Assembly: GCA_027186245.1 (NCBI GenBank) | Contig: CP114490.1 | Span: 10,607,501-10,671,500 of the forward strand | Reading direction: 5' to 3' | Source: Coriaria nepalensis | Taxonomy: Eukaryota; Streptophyta; Magnoliopsida; Cucurbitales; Coriariaceae | DNA length: 64,000 nucleotides | Shown here: positions 43,064 to 55,614 of the stretch, one piece after another | Position numbering within the stretch: the first letter of the stretch is position 1 | How the letters are laid out: the number at the start of each line of letters is the position of its first letter | Made by a program: the position numbers and the translations under genes | Notes under the pieces: model-generated | What the model was told of the DNA's origin: nothing | The model's input: only the letters and a program-made list of their open reading frames with translations | Database searches by the model: none

Positions 43064-46000
43064 ATGCTTAAGGACATGGTGGGGACACGAGATGATCTTG
43101 GGCCAGGTGATCAGGGGCCTTCTAGTAATACTTCCAAGTGGTCCTCCAATTTCATGGAGGAAATTGAATCCTTCTCCTCAGGTTCTCATAAAGAGATTAA
43201 CAAAGAGACGCATAGAAATTCAGAGCAAGATATGCTGTCTCCTCAGACAGCATCTCAAGTTTTTTGGTGCACAGGAATGTACTCTGAACCAATTCCAAAT
43301 GGTTTCTATTCTGTAATTCCGGTGAGACATGTTGTTAATATATAATTATCATTATCATTATTTTTTAATTTTGATTTAGAAAATCGAGTATTCTGGTTAT
43401 AATTGCTTTCATAATACTGTGTTTTTATTTATTTGTTCTTATCTGGTAGACATTGACCTGGTGTTGAGAGGAGTAATTAATGTGTTTTAAACCCTACCTC
43501 CCCCCCCCGCCCCTCCTCCTTAAAAAAAAAAACCCACTAAAATGAAAATAAGAGTTGAAGAGACTGGCAATGTGGCCTACTAACATGGAATATCTCTATT
43601 TGGTGTAGATGTTCTTCTCCTTCATTTTGTACTGCATTTGAATTTCTTATTTTATCTTTCTAGCGATTTCAATAGACGGTCAATATCTCTTGAAGTGCAG
43701 CTTTTGTGCATGTTATATGCAATTTAAAGTTTGTGTAGAAAAATAGAGAATTAGTTGGTTTTAACTCATGAAGTACTTGATCTCATGTGATATGCGTGCA
43801 GGATAAAAAGCTTAAGGAGCAGTTTGATAACATTCCTGCCCTGGATGAGCTACGTGCTCTGGAGATTGAGGGTTTTAGAGCTGATGTTATTTTGGTAGAA
43901 TCTGATCAAGATAAGAAACTATCTATGCTGAAGCAACTAACTTCCTCTCTCGTGAAAGGATTAAATTCTAATCCAGCTACAATGATTAAGAAGATTGCTG
44001 CATTGGTGAGAGGTTCTTAACTACTGTAGCACCGGCTAAAGTTCAATATATCATCTTGCAGTCTTTTTCCTTTTTTCTTTTTGATTTGGGACGTGGAGAG
44101 TGATACTACTTATTTATCAAGTTGTAGATCTACTGATGCATTTCTTTTTATTTTTTGCCCTTTTACCGTTAGTTCCATTTGTCTTATATACAATTATGCT
44201 ATAGGAGTGGAAGCCCGTGTTTGTTATTTACCTTTGAACTGTTCAGCTTTTGAAAACTCTACTAATTCAATGTTGTGAAGCTGTTGTAATCGTTTTGTGT
44301 GACTTCCTAAGGAATATATACGTGCTTTCATAATTATAAAATGTAATACTGGGTTTTATGGTCTCGAAGATTATTGCGACTTTGGGACATGTTCGTGGTT
44401 GCCAGGGAATAAAAGGAGAAAAGAAAAAGAAGAGAAGATAAAAATTACGAAGTGTTTTAATTTGTTCCAACTCTCTTGTGCAGGTTTGTGATTTTTATAA
44501 AGGTCCAATTTCAGAAAGTCCATCAAAATCTGTAGCAGAAGAAACGTCCAACACGTTTGAAGATCATCGAGTCCAACTGCTGGGGCAAATAAAGCATGGT
44601 TCATGCCGCCCTAGGGCAATCTTGTTTAAGGTGTTAGCCGATACTGTGGGTCTTGAAAGCCAACTTGTGGTGGTAGGTTTTAATTTAAATTGCTACAGAA
44701 AACTGAATTTTTAATCTCTTACTTATATTCATTAGTTTCACTGTTGAAATTTCAGTTGAGTGAACTCTTTGACTTTAATATCTGAAAATGCAATACCTGT
44801 CCTTCCTTATTATGGTCAGGGTCTACCAATGCCAAATGATGGGGGTGCTGAATTTTTAGAGCCCTACAGACATGTGTCTGTGATAGTTGTGTTAAACTCT
44901 GTGGAACTATTAGTGGATCTTATACGATTTCCTGGCCAGTTGTTACCCCCCTCAACCAAGGCAGTTTTTATGACTCATGTTTCTGCAACTGGGGAGAGTG
45001 ATTCTGCAGAAAATGACTCTTGCGATTCGCCACTAGAGCCGAATAGTCCTCTACATGGATTTTCAGAGAGAGTTGATCTTGACAGGTTAGCATTTGTTTC
45101 TTAACCTATTTTTACTCAGAAATGTTTGTCTTATATAATCTTGTTCTCAAGTTTCTTAGGTGGGTATTCTTGTTTTCTGTTCCACAGTACTGAAAGAGAT
45201 GACATCCTTCAGTTCCATAGAAAAAACGAAGCATCTTCAAATGCTTCACTGCGACATGCAATGATGCGATGGGCTACAGTTGTGGACAGAGAACTAAGGT
45301 ATCATATGTTGCTTTTCTGATGTGCAACTTCAAAATACTGGTTTTTCCTTTTTAGGAACTTTCTTCTTTCTCTTCTTTTTTCTTTTCCATAACTTTGTAC
45401 ATTTAGCTGATATCTTTTTTATACTCTCTCCTTGAGGAAAACACAAAGATCCTCTGTTTTTTAATGCCCTTTTTGATTTCTCAGCTCATCCCATAGCGAA
45501 CCAAACATTGCAACTGCATTTTGGCGGCGTAGTCGAAGAAAAGTTATTGCTGATCAACGGACGGCTAGTATAAGGTTATTCTTGATTCCTTTTTTGTACT
45601 GATATTATGCTTACATTATGTTAACTTTGGTACTGACAACTTTTTAGTTTTGATGGAAATAATTTTCATTACTTTATGTGCCTCTAGGTGACTAGAATCT
45701 CTAGCATTTGCATGTTAACTATACCGTATTTATCATGGCACATTTTACTGAAGCTATGATCTTGTCTTAATGCCAGAGAATGTCATTGTTTTTCATTTTG
45801 ATCTTATTTTTTATTTATGCGTACAGTCCTGAGCACCCTCTGTTTCGAGCACGTGGGCGTTCCATGCTTAGCGGTGATAGGAAGGATTTCAGAGACTTTT
45901 CTGATGATACCTCTACATCAAGGTTTGTACTACAACCAGTATCACTGGCTAGAATAGCACTGAAGAGAGCTTAGCTTGAATTATATTGCTAACACACTTT

Positions 46001-48386
46001 TGAGTACTTCGCTACATGAACTGAGGAATCTGTTGGCTTGTATTTGCTTTGTTGTTATCTGGTTTGACATCTGTTAATAGTTGCTCAGCTAGTAGCTGTT
46101 AAATTTAAATACAGATCCACTGGTGCTTCAACGTCCGAGTCTCGTCTAATGAGGAGAAGAAGCATTAGCATTCCAGAAATTGGAGACGATATTGTAAGGT
46201 TGATTTTCGTTTCATCATTCTCTTCCCTTCTTAAATGTGGGTACCCGTTATGTTTCTTTTTGTATAATAAAATTAGCATTAAGTATCATCTATGACTGGT
46301 TTATATGTTTTGATATCGGTTACTCCACGATTTACCTATTCTTGTTATAATTCTCTTAAGAAGGTAAGATTCAAATTTGGTCTTGTACTATAGGGCTGTT
46401 CGAGCGATGAACGATAAAATGAAGCAGAATCGAATTTCAAGAGAGCGAGGAGATGATGTCAATGGAAATAGGAGTTCCGATATTCAGAAAAATGTATGTT
46501 TTGGGTGGCCTGTAAAAACATAACCCTTTTTTATATGGTATTATGGTAGTCTCTAGGTGTTAGCATCACATCAAAGTCTTTGCTAATTATATGTTAATCT
46601 GTCTGGAAAATATATGTCTGTCTGGGATTAATTCTGTCATATATCTTTGATTCCCACTTGATGATCATGATGAACTTACTGGTGAAAGGTCAATTCTGTA
46701 TTCTCTTGTGCAGGACCAGTTAGGTTGGCAAAGAGCAGTGTCATTACCTTCATCTCCGCATGAATATAGGGGTGAAAATTCTAAAAGAGGTGGACCTTCA
46801 GAATACACAGTAAATGATGACTTGGTCTCAGCATGGAATAAGGTTCTTGACTCTTATGGCTTGAATAACAAACCTCTCTTGCCTTACCAAGAATGGAATA
46901 TCGATTTCGCAGAGTTGACAGTTGGAATTCGTATTGGAATAGGTAAGAACTGTCTAAAATTTTGTAGTGTAAGTTGGCCTCAAATTCTTTTTTCTTTGTA
47001 ACAAACTTTAGATAATGACAATTCTAATATTGTTTCGTGTTACAGTTTGTTAAATGCTTGAACAAGATGACCATTGTTGTGTATTTCTCAAACTTCATTC
47101 CAGGATTCTTTGGAGAGGTATTTCGTGGTGTATGGAATGGAACAGATGTTGCAATTAAAGTTTTCCTCGAGCAAGATTTAACCACTGAAAACATGGAAGA
47201 CTTTTGCAATGAGATTTCAATTCTCAGGTACCTTTCTCCTCAATCTGTGTTTGATCATCAGATATTCCTCTCTACCTTCTCTCTCCGCCACATATATATT
47301 GCTGACTTCTATAAATCTTTGTTTTCGTGCGTGGAATGTTTCTCTCTAGCCGCCTCCGCCATCCTAATGGTACTACTCCTTAGTCCCTTCTCATAGAATT
47401 ACGAAATTATGCCTTTTAATTCTCATTTGAGCCTGACTAGTAGAATGGCTATGCTGCTTCCTGTTCTTCTCCTACAGTTATTTTATTTTTGGGTGCTTGC
47501 ACAAAACCTCCACTCTTGTCTATGGTTACTGAATACATGGAAATGGGTTCCTTGTACTCTTTAATCCATTTAAGTGGCTACAAGAAAAAACTCAGCTGGC
47601 GTAGAAGACTAAAAATGTTGCGCGACATATGCAGGTATAAAGGACTTCCTTCTTTCTCAATCTTTTCTTAGGAAAATCTAAATTAAATTTAAAGAATATA
47701 TATTACTGACCGAATTTAATTAAATAAGGGGGTTAATGTGCATACACCGGATGAAGATAGTTCATAGGGACTTGAAGAGTGCGAATTGCCTAGTCAATAA
47801 GCATTGGATGGTCAAGATCTGTGATTTCGGACTCTCGAGAATATTGACTGGCGAACGGACAGCCATGATGGACTCCCCATCTGCTGGAACTTCGGAATGG
47901 ATGGCCCCAGAGCTATTCAGAAACGAACCGCTCACTGAAAAGTGTGATATTTTCAGCCTGGGTGTCATCATGTGGGAACTCTGCACTCTAAATAGACCAT
48001 GGGAAGGTGTCCCACCAGAAAAGGCAATGATCTATAAGCTTGCTTTCATGTCATTCTATATTTCAAAGTACTTGACCTTTTTTCTTCTAATGAAATATTT
48101 TCTTACCTTTCTATGGATTGTTTAGGTCATTTATGCTGTTAGCACGGAGGGATTGAGGTTAGAGATTCCGGAAGGTCCTCTCAGCCAACTAATTTCAGGT
48201 TTGTAAAACATTTGGTGCAAGTTGTCCATTTTTAACCCTCTAACCTATCTCCAGATTCTGGATTTGACAAGAGAATGTATATACATGTTTATTCAAATTG
48301 TAGATTGTTGGGCTGAACCGCTAGAACGGCCGAGCTGCGAGGAGATTCTCTCTCGCTTGATAGACTGCGAGTTCTCATTGTGCTGA
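43064..48386 (+). CDS. Raf-like MAPKKK of the EDR1 group (B2-type)
   Basis: Sixteen exons: 43064-43321, 43802-44005, 44484-44672, 44820-45085, 45188-45298, 45485-45574, 45827-45922, 46115-46198, 46394-46493, 46714-46942, 47104-47227, 47350-47369, 47478-47634, 47729-48023, 48126-48198, 48304-48386; 792 residues. An N-terminal EDR1 domain (FWCTGMYSEPIPNGFYSVIP, then KHGSCRPRAILFKVLADTVG) precedes a basic Ser-rich linker and a C-terminal kinase: Gly loop GIGFFGEV about 541-548, Lys561 in VAIK, HRD 655-657, DFG 675-677, MAPE 701-704. The family includes EDR1, SIS8 and RAF3/RAF6, which act in defence, sugar and osmotic-stress signalling. Ser698 replaces the usual Pro in GTPEWMAPE. Exon 12 is only 20 nt. 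Intron 14 needs a GC donor (AAG|GCAATG); the other junctions are GT-AG. The start could instead be Met5 (43076). Confidence 0.95.
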
Positions 48387-48882
48387 TATGCTAATGCCAT
48401 TTTGTTCAGAAAAGTACATAGACCAAAAACCAAAACAAACAAACAAAAAAAAAAAAAAAAAAAACATGGTAGAGGTGTTTTGTTTTATGTTCTCGGCTTT
48501 ATATAGTAGATTGTGATCGATTCTGATTTAAATCTTTTCTTTTTTCACGTTGTCCAAATAGTTTCTTCCACTTTACATGTTCATTAAAAAATGAAACGAC
48601 ATACGTCCAGAAACAAACGACATGTCGTACATCAGTGCTCAAAGATCATCAGGAGAGAGGGAGAGAAAGAAGCTCATCATACCGAATATTATCTCCCGTG
48701 GTAGAATTTTAAACACAAATTATACCGAATGAATATTTATTCAATTTTAATAACTATTAATGTTTTTTTTTTTTTTTATGGGTAATTTAGAGCATACGGT
48801 ATGGAAATTGATTTGAGCGAAGAACTCACTCCTCATAAGGAAGAACTCACTCCTCATAAGGTAGAGGCGGTTGAATTGAATT
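48387..48882. other. Raf-like kinase 3' region
   Basis: Presumed 3' UTR, containing an AAAC-rich run and a poly-A tract at about 48446-48464. A perfect 21-bp tandem duplication (GAAGAACTCACTCCTCATAA plus G) at 48819-48839 and 48840-48860 lies just before the hAT insertion site. Confidence 0.6.
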
Positions 48883-51696
48883 TAGAGGTGGAAAAGTGGG
48901 TTGAACCGATACGAACATATACGACACAATACGATATGATAAAAAAATAGACATATTATGAGTTAGTCGTGCTGTGCTCAACAATACTTGCCGACATGAT
49001 ATATTATAGATTTTCTATGCCGACATTAAACCTAACACAACTCTTTTGTGCCTGTGCCTCAACATAGGCTTAGGCCTGTGCACATGAGCTAGCAAAACTA
49101 CTAGCCAATACCCATAGGGACTAGGGCCAGGGGAGGAAATTTCCTCCCGCGCCCTAGCCCAATTCTCTCTTCATTTATTTTTAATTTAAAATTTAAAATT
49201 TAAATGAGCTAGCAAACTTGCCAGCCCATACCATTAAGGGCTAGGGCTAGAGGAAATTTTCTCATATGTCCCAACCCCATTCTCTCTTCTCCACTTTTTT
49301 TTTTATTTAAAATTTTAAAGTTAAATCTATTTTATCTCCCCTCATTTTTTAAATAAATAAATATATATATTTTTAAATAATTTTCACACTTTAATTTACA
49401 TTTTATTTACTTTTACTTTTCAACCTGATAGTACGGTTAGTAATTGGTTATATGATAATACGAGAACTAGAGAATGCTTAACTAGATTTATTGTTATTTC
49501 TAATTTATTGAGTTCTTGTGAGAGTGAATATTTTGAAAATTTTATTAAAATATTTTAATATGCACTATTGTAAAAAAAAAACTAGAAATACAATTAGAAA
49601 TGATTTAAAATTATATTTTTAAAAATAATGTCATGCTTTAATTTTAGAATAAAATTAACTTTGGATTAACTTTGACATTGCATTAACTTTGGATATTTAG
49701 AGTGCTCGATTTAAACAAGATTATTTATCTATAGTCACACGTTATTTAGATTCTAAATGAGTAATAAATAAATAAAATTATAGATTTTAGAGTAATTGAG
49801 CATGAACATATCGTTGAAAATATTACTGAAATAATTTTACAATTTTTAGGTAAGTTTGATATAAAACAACATATAATATCAATAACTTTAGATAATGTTT
49901 CTGCGAACACGAGAGCTATAAAGTTTTTACAATCCGAATTAGATGGATATAAATGTGGAATATTTATGCATCAATATTGTGGTTGTCAAGTTATTAACCT
50001 ATTAGTTAAAGAAGGTTGAAATTAGTAAGTGAAGAAATTGAAAAACTTAGAGAAACATTAGCTTGGATAAGTAATTCAAATTTGCGTGTTTCTGCATTTA
50101 AAACTTTTTGTACTTCCTTAAATAAAAAACCTAAAAAATTTTCTCTTGATATAGATGTTAGATAGAATTCTACTTATACTATGTTAAAGCATGTTTTCTC
50201 TTGTAGTAATGAGATTAGTTTATTTTATAATCAGAAAAAATATAAAATTATATTATTTGATCATGATTGAGATACTGCTAAAAAAGTTACTAAAATTTTA
50301 AAAGTTGTTTATATCTATTGTGCTTCTTTCCGATGTTTATTATCTTATTTCACCATTGGTTTTTCTATAATTCTATTTTATAATCAAATTGCTAACACTT
50401 CTGATAAGTTGCATCAATTTTTTAGTATTTATGAAAATAAATACAACGACTTACAGCCACAACGACCAAAAAAAAAATTGTTATGAGAAGTACTCTAAAA
50501 GCGGAAGGGTTTCTTAAGTTCAAGTTCTAGGCAAGATGGCCCAGTTTTGAAATTGATGACGCCTTCGAGCACAACCGGTAGGTTTAGTCGTACACAATAT
50601 GATGAGCTTTTAAAATATTTTGGAGGTGATTGGGATGAAGAAAGAGACTTTAATATTTTGGAATGGTAGAAGATAAACTCGTTTAGGTTTCCAATATTAG
50701 CCCGATTGGCACACAACGTCCTAACTATTCCAGTTTCAACAGTTTCTTCAGAAACGGCTTTTAGCATAGGTAGGCTAATTATTACTGATCGAAGAACATC
50801 ATTAACACCAGAGATGGTGAAATTATTATCATGCTTACGAGATTGGGAATGCATACTTAACAAAGATTAACATCTCATGAAAAATGAGAACTTAGTTGGA
50901 GTTTTTAATTCTTATACCTTGAATACAAAAATTTTAGTTCTAGTCTGGATGACATAGGAGATAGTTTTGAAATTTAGAGAATTAGATTTGTAATTGTAAA
51001 TTTGTGACTATTTTTCTTTTTCTTTTTTTGATCTTGTTTTGTAGGTTGATGACCGATTTTTTCCCTATCGCAGCCGAGAGAGGTTTTTTCACCAGAAATC
51101 TTTTTGTACGTTAAAACCTTTCGGTTAATGCAATATCTTATTTGGCAAAATAATATTTTTTTTACGGTTTATTTATCATTTTAATTATTAATGGTACTAA
51201 CTTCTAATTTACAAAATAATAACTATTAAGAACGATTAATAATATACAAATTTTATAAATAAATTAAATTCCAAAACAACAAATTTAAATTTATGAATAA
51301 AATTCCAAAATAAAAAATTTCTCTTATAATAATTTTTATTTACTGTTATTGTTATTTCATACTTGTTAGGTTAGTAACGTCCTTCGGACCCTTATATGTT
51401 ATTAACGTATTTTTTATTTATCATCACTTATTTAGCTATGTCCCTTATGTGTTATCTTATTTATATAACATGTTAAATTAATTATGTATTATAGTATTAG
51501 TATTTTACTAATTACTTTAAAAATTTTCTCTCATTTAAATTTTTTTTTTTAAAAGCAAGCCCTCAAACTGACACATATCGAAACGAGCTTACGGACCGAC
51601 ATGACACGTTACTGTGTATGTGTCGTGCCTGTGCCCTTGTTTTGGGCACAAGCACAAGCACTGATCAACCCGTACCGACATGAATCACTACCTCTA
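48883..51696 (+). mobile_element. hAT transposon with TIRs and target duplication, transposase dead
   Basis: The left end reads TAGAGGTGGAAAAGTGGG and the right end, reverse-complemented, TAGAGGTAGTGATTC; both then carry CGATACG or CGGTACG. Flanking 8-mers are ATTGAATT (48875-48882) and GTTGAATT (51697-51704), matching at 7 of 8, as for an old hAT target duplication. Inside, the plus strand encodes hAT transposase pieces: SITLDNVSANTRAI and HQYCGCQVINLLVKEG at about 49870-50019, and the C-terminal hATC dimerisation region at 50660-50870 (ARLAHNVLTIPVSTVSSETA, DRRTSLTPEMVKLLSCL). Stops at 50667 (W-to-stop in the LEWW motif) and several frameshifts make it non-functional. Length 2814 bp, close to RICESLEEPER/DAYSLEEPER-type elements but with no usable ORF. 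It lies about 500 bp downstream of the kinase gene. Confidence 0.88.
49080..49320. repeat. Diverged tandem repeat inside the hAT element
   Basis: Two units of about 115-120 bp (about 49085-49203 and 49204-49320) share GAGCTAGCAAA, CTAGGGC(C/T)AG, GGAAATTT, CTAGCCC or CCAACCC and TTCTCTCTTC words. They sit between the left terminus and the transposase remnant. Confidence 0.65.
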
Positions 51697-51956
51697 GTTG
51701 AATTAGTTGAGGATATGTCTAACATATGCATGAATATGTGTTCAATGTTTCCCTTTTTGCTCTACTTTTTGTTTTTAGTTGTTCATTTTCTTTCCTTGGC
51801 TATAACATGGTAGGAAATAAATTATTTTTTTATTGAGAATATTATATCTCATATTTGAAAGAGAATTCTTGAGAAATTAATATATATAAAAAATTGAATC
51901 AACTATTCTCATAATTAATTAATTTTGAAATATAAATTCAAATTTTTAAAGAATTA

Positions 51957-52204
51957 ATGTTCCAGAAGTTAAAAAAGCCTCGACCCTTAAGTATTGGCTT
52001 CTCATTTAGGGAACAATACAAGGTACGTTTTATTTTATTTTATTTAAATTATTATATTTGTTTTTCATTTTTTAAATATTACTTCCCTGCTCTTATTTTC
52101 ATGTTGGCTTTGCAGTTAAAGAAGTTCCAATACCTAACATTGGGCATAGGGGGGGTCGGCTTGGTCTCTGGTTATGTTTCTTATTCCCCTGAAGTTGCAG
52201 CTAG
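51957..52204 (+). pseudogene. Two-exon fragment like CGL160/ATP synthase protein I-related
   Basis: Exon-like pieces at 51957-52022 (ends AAG|GTACGT) and 52116-52204 (follows TTTGCAG, ends AG|GTTCGT) join in frame. The joined reading is ...SFREQYK then LKKFQYLTLGIGGVGLVSGY then VSYSPEVAAR. The second piece resembles the first membrane segment of the chloroplast protein CGL160, which assists assembly of the plastid ATP synthase membrane sector. I see neither the expected next exon (a GAGL-type second membrane segment) nor N-terminal exons, so this looks like a duplicated fragment. The family match is from memory. Confidence 0.4.
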
Positions 52205-55200
52205 GTTCGTAGATATGTTATCGAGCCTGCATTTTGATTTGCAAAACATACATAATTTTATACTTCCTCTCTAACACTTGAGTATATAGATTCATATCAG
52301 AATACATAGTTAATAGCCAATAATAACCTTTTTTATCCCATAGGATAGAGAGGGAATGAAATCTTGTCATTCTTTATCCTACGTGACATCTTCTAATTGG
52401 TCAGACAATGTGTAGTTACATACTCCCAATTCTTGTATGAATCTTTCAGAAATTATATAGGCTAACAACTTGCTTGAACTAAGACAGCTTCCTTGGTTGT
52501 CCCCTCTAAACATTAGATACAAGAAAAAGAGTAAAATGGACTTATTTCCCCTTTAAATTTGAAAAACCTTAAAACTTTCAAAATTAAAATTAACTGCTTT
52601 TTTTTTCTTTAAAATTTTTTTTTTATTAAAAACTAATGGCTGTGGCACGTGCTTCGATGTGCCCTGCTATTTGAACTATGTTTTCAATTTTAAGGTTATT
52701 CTTGATCCAAAATGATCCATTTTTAGACCGTTTTAAGGGAAAGAAAGATAAATGGGCTAAAAATAAAACGTTTTTTTTGTAATGAGTGAACTAAAAATTT
52801 GGTATAAAATGGAGTAGATAGTAGGAGCCTTGTGAATTATGTGCAGAGGCGGAGATGGGGGTGGGTAAGGAGGGTATTACCTATCCTCAATTTTATTAAA
52901 ATTCAATTTTTAACATAAAATTATTAAATTCTTACAAGTGAATCCTTATAATTTTTTATTAAAAATATCCTTTAGTCCACTCTAACTTTTATTTGATGTA
53001 TTTTGCTCCTTTACAGTTTTTGCCTAGCTCTATCCCTGATTATGTGATCTGATCCATTTACATAATGATTTAAAAAAAGAGATTAAGGCTAATTTTTGAA
53101 AGTTTGAGAGATGTATTTCTAGTTTTCCAAACTTGAGGGATTAAGTTTAGCCATTGGAAGGTTCAGGGAAAATAAGTCTGATTTACTTGAAGTTGAACAA
53201 AGATGAGTAAAATTTACTTGGAGAAAAACTAAACGAAATTTGACCAAAAAGAAGAAGAAGAAAACCTTTTATTGTGTGTATCATGTTTGAACTTTTGGAA
53301 GCTACTTAATTAGCCTAAAAGATATTGATAAGAAATTGCTTTGGCTTGCAGATAGTGCTTTGGAGACATGAATGGAGGTCCTTATCAATGGAGTTGAATA
53401 GCTTTAGGAATTCGGTCTCTCATTATTTATGCTCACTGATGTCTATTTCTATGTTGTAAGTAGATAAATTGTTTTTATGTATTATATATTTTCAGAGGCT
53501 TAATTAACAAGTGAAAATCAGTTACATTAGGCCTTATAGATATGTAATCTTTCAGTAAAGACTCTTTTTGGTAATTTTCAGCAAGGCTAAATACAAGTAA
53601 TTAGATAATGAACTGTTAAGAACCGATAGGTCACGGGCAACCAAATAATAGGTCTCGGGTTCGAGTAGAGGGATACTAGGGAATCAACAGATAATATATA
53701 AACATGTTCTTCCCAACGAGCTTGTAAAGTGGAACTGTCATAGATTCTCATTGATTTTGAAACATAAGTGGCAGGTGATTGATGTCTCAAAATTTGTCAT
53801 AAAATTTTATAGGATGAATTTTGTCCATGCCCATTTGAACATGTAGATGAACAAACACTCTATGCCCATTTGAATTAAGACATTAACTTTTACACCGTCA
53901 AATGCAAAGAATAGATTAAGAAAGGGTAGGAGATTTAGTGAATCCTAATGATTTCTAAACAGACAGAGAGACAATTATGGTACTATAGGGCATCATAAAC
54001 CCTCGCCCTAGACATCTAATTCAATCATGCAAAAGAGGGGGGGGGGGGGGGTATTAAAAGAGGGGATCTCCCCTTCACTATCAATAAAAAGGGTGCATGA
54101 TTTGGGGGGATCCCCCCTTCGCTAATAACACTGTTACTAACTTTATGCTAAGACAAAATATTCTCAAGGACAATAAATCCATATAATATTATAGGAAAAG
54201 AAAAAAAAAGCACCCAACAATGGAAAACGACAACTTGCTAGAGGTTGAGAAGTCTCATCAATTGTCGGCAGGGCTAGGTTACAATACCAATGGCATAGTT
54301 ATATCGATGAAGAATTTGAAAACGGTATCAAAACTACTTCTAAGTTATCAAGTCTATGAAGAATAGGTTTATAGAATATGTGGTGACAGTATATGTGGTG
54401 ATAGAATATGGTGGCTCAGCGGTAGCCTTTCATTTAATAGGTTCGAGTCATATAAAAGAATAAGAGAACGTATAATGATCATTTTGTCGATTTTTTTTTT
54501 CACATGTGCACAATATAGACTAATGAATGAAGATGATGAGCCTTTGCACTAAAGAAGGGAAAGCAAAAACATAGCTTTTTTTTTTTTTTTTTGGAAGTGA
54601 TTTGGGGGCTTAGTATCATTCCTCTTTTCTTTTCTTTTCCTTTTTTTTTTTTTCAGTATTTTGGGGTTAGATAAGTATAAAAAATTGTATCAGAAAATGT
54701 GTCCTAATAATAACCAATTTCCATTTTTTCAAACTCAAAACACGAAGTGAACTTCCAAATAAGTCATCGAGAAGGAGTAATTTACATGATCCCTCACGTG
54801 AGCTTAACATGTACAAATTTATGTTGAATGTGTGTTGCATTCAATGACTCTAGTTATAGATTTCACATGTGTTTCTACGAATTTTGATATTATACTAAGT
54901 TATTGATTGTTCTAAAAACTTTGAGTTATTAGTAAATGAGATGGACCATGTATATGATCAGGAATACCAAATACTAATATTATTCCTTTCACGCACAAGT
55001 TTAGATAAAGTTGTTGAATGTGTAAATTACAAATGGTGGAACTGTATCATCTGAATTCGAGATCTGGTGATTTAATACTACGTGAAAATTTGTACTTCAT
55101 CTCAAAACAGCTAAACATGTTTCCAATTGAAAGTCAGTGTATATAGACAGCCCTTTGTCAAAATAAAAGATAGATTGAGAAGAATGCAATGGACTGCAAT

Positions 55201-55600
55201 ATTGAACATGTTGTGTTTTTTTAACCAAAAAAATCAAAAAAAAAAAAAAAAACAGAGTCACCCGATCTGGTTAGCACACTTCTCCAAGCTAATACCAATT
55301 TGCAGTTGTTGGAAGGTAATGATGGATAGTACATGCAGTAAGTGTTTAAAGAGAGGAGCCATGATTGTTCATGTGCACGTTTGAATGTCACCCAACAGCA
55401 AACATATATTGCATTATTTACATATTTCCATCAACTTCCATTTTTGAGATGATTGTGGTAATTTGATATGGGCTCTTGCTAAAAAGAGATTTTTGGTCAG
55501 TGATTAATCTTTATGGATAAATGATGATATTTCCTTTTTTTATTTCTTATTTATTTATTTTTATTTTTATTTTTATTTTTTTCCTTGAACTTAGTTTTAA
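52205..55600. other. Intergenic with small repeats
   Basis: No gene is recognised. Features seen are a 15-base G run at 54037-54051 with neighbouring GGGGATCTCCCC and GGGGGGATCCCCCC palindromic words (54063-54115), poly-T runs at about 54580 and 54640, and a GGGTTCGAG B-box-like word at 53658. The rest is AT-rich and uninformative. Confidence 0.45.
54408..54452 (+). repeat. Possible tRNA-derived SINE fragment
   Basis: TGGCTCAGCGGTAGCC (54412-54427) fits the RNA polymerase III A box, and GGTTCGAGTCA (54440-54450) fits the B box, but the spacing is only about 17 bases. No cloverleaf with acceptor stems can be drawn, so it is not a tRNA gene. Confidence 0.3.
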
Positions 55601-55614
55601 ATTAAACCTCCATT

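Noticed and set aside
50495..50863. Minus-strand 122-codon ORF
   Set aside because: It is the reverse of the hATC dimerisation region of the hAT transposase on the plus strand.
54408..54452. tRNA gene
   Set aside because: A- and B-box-like words exist, but no acceptor, D, anticodon and T stems can be folded with normal spacing.
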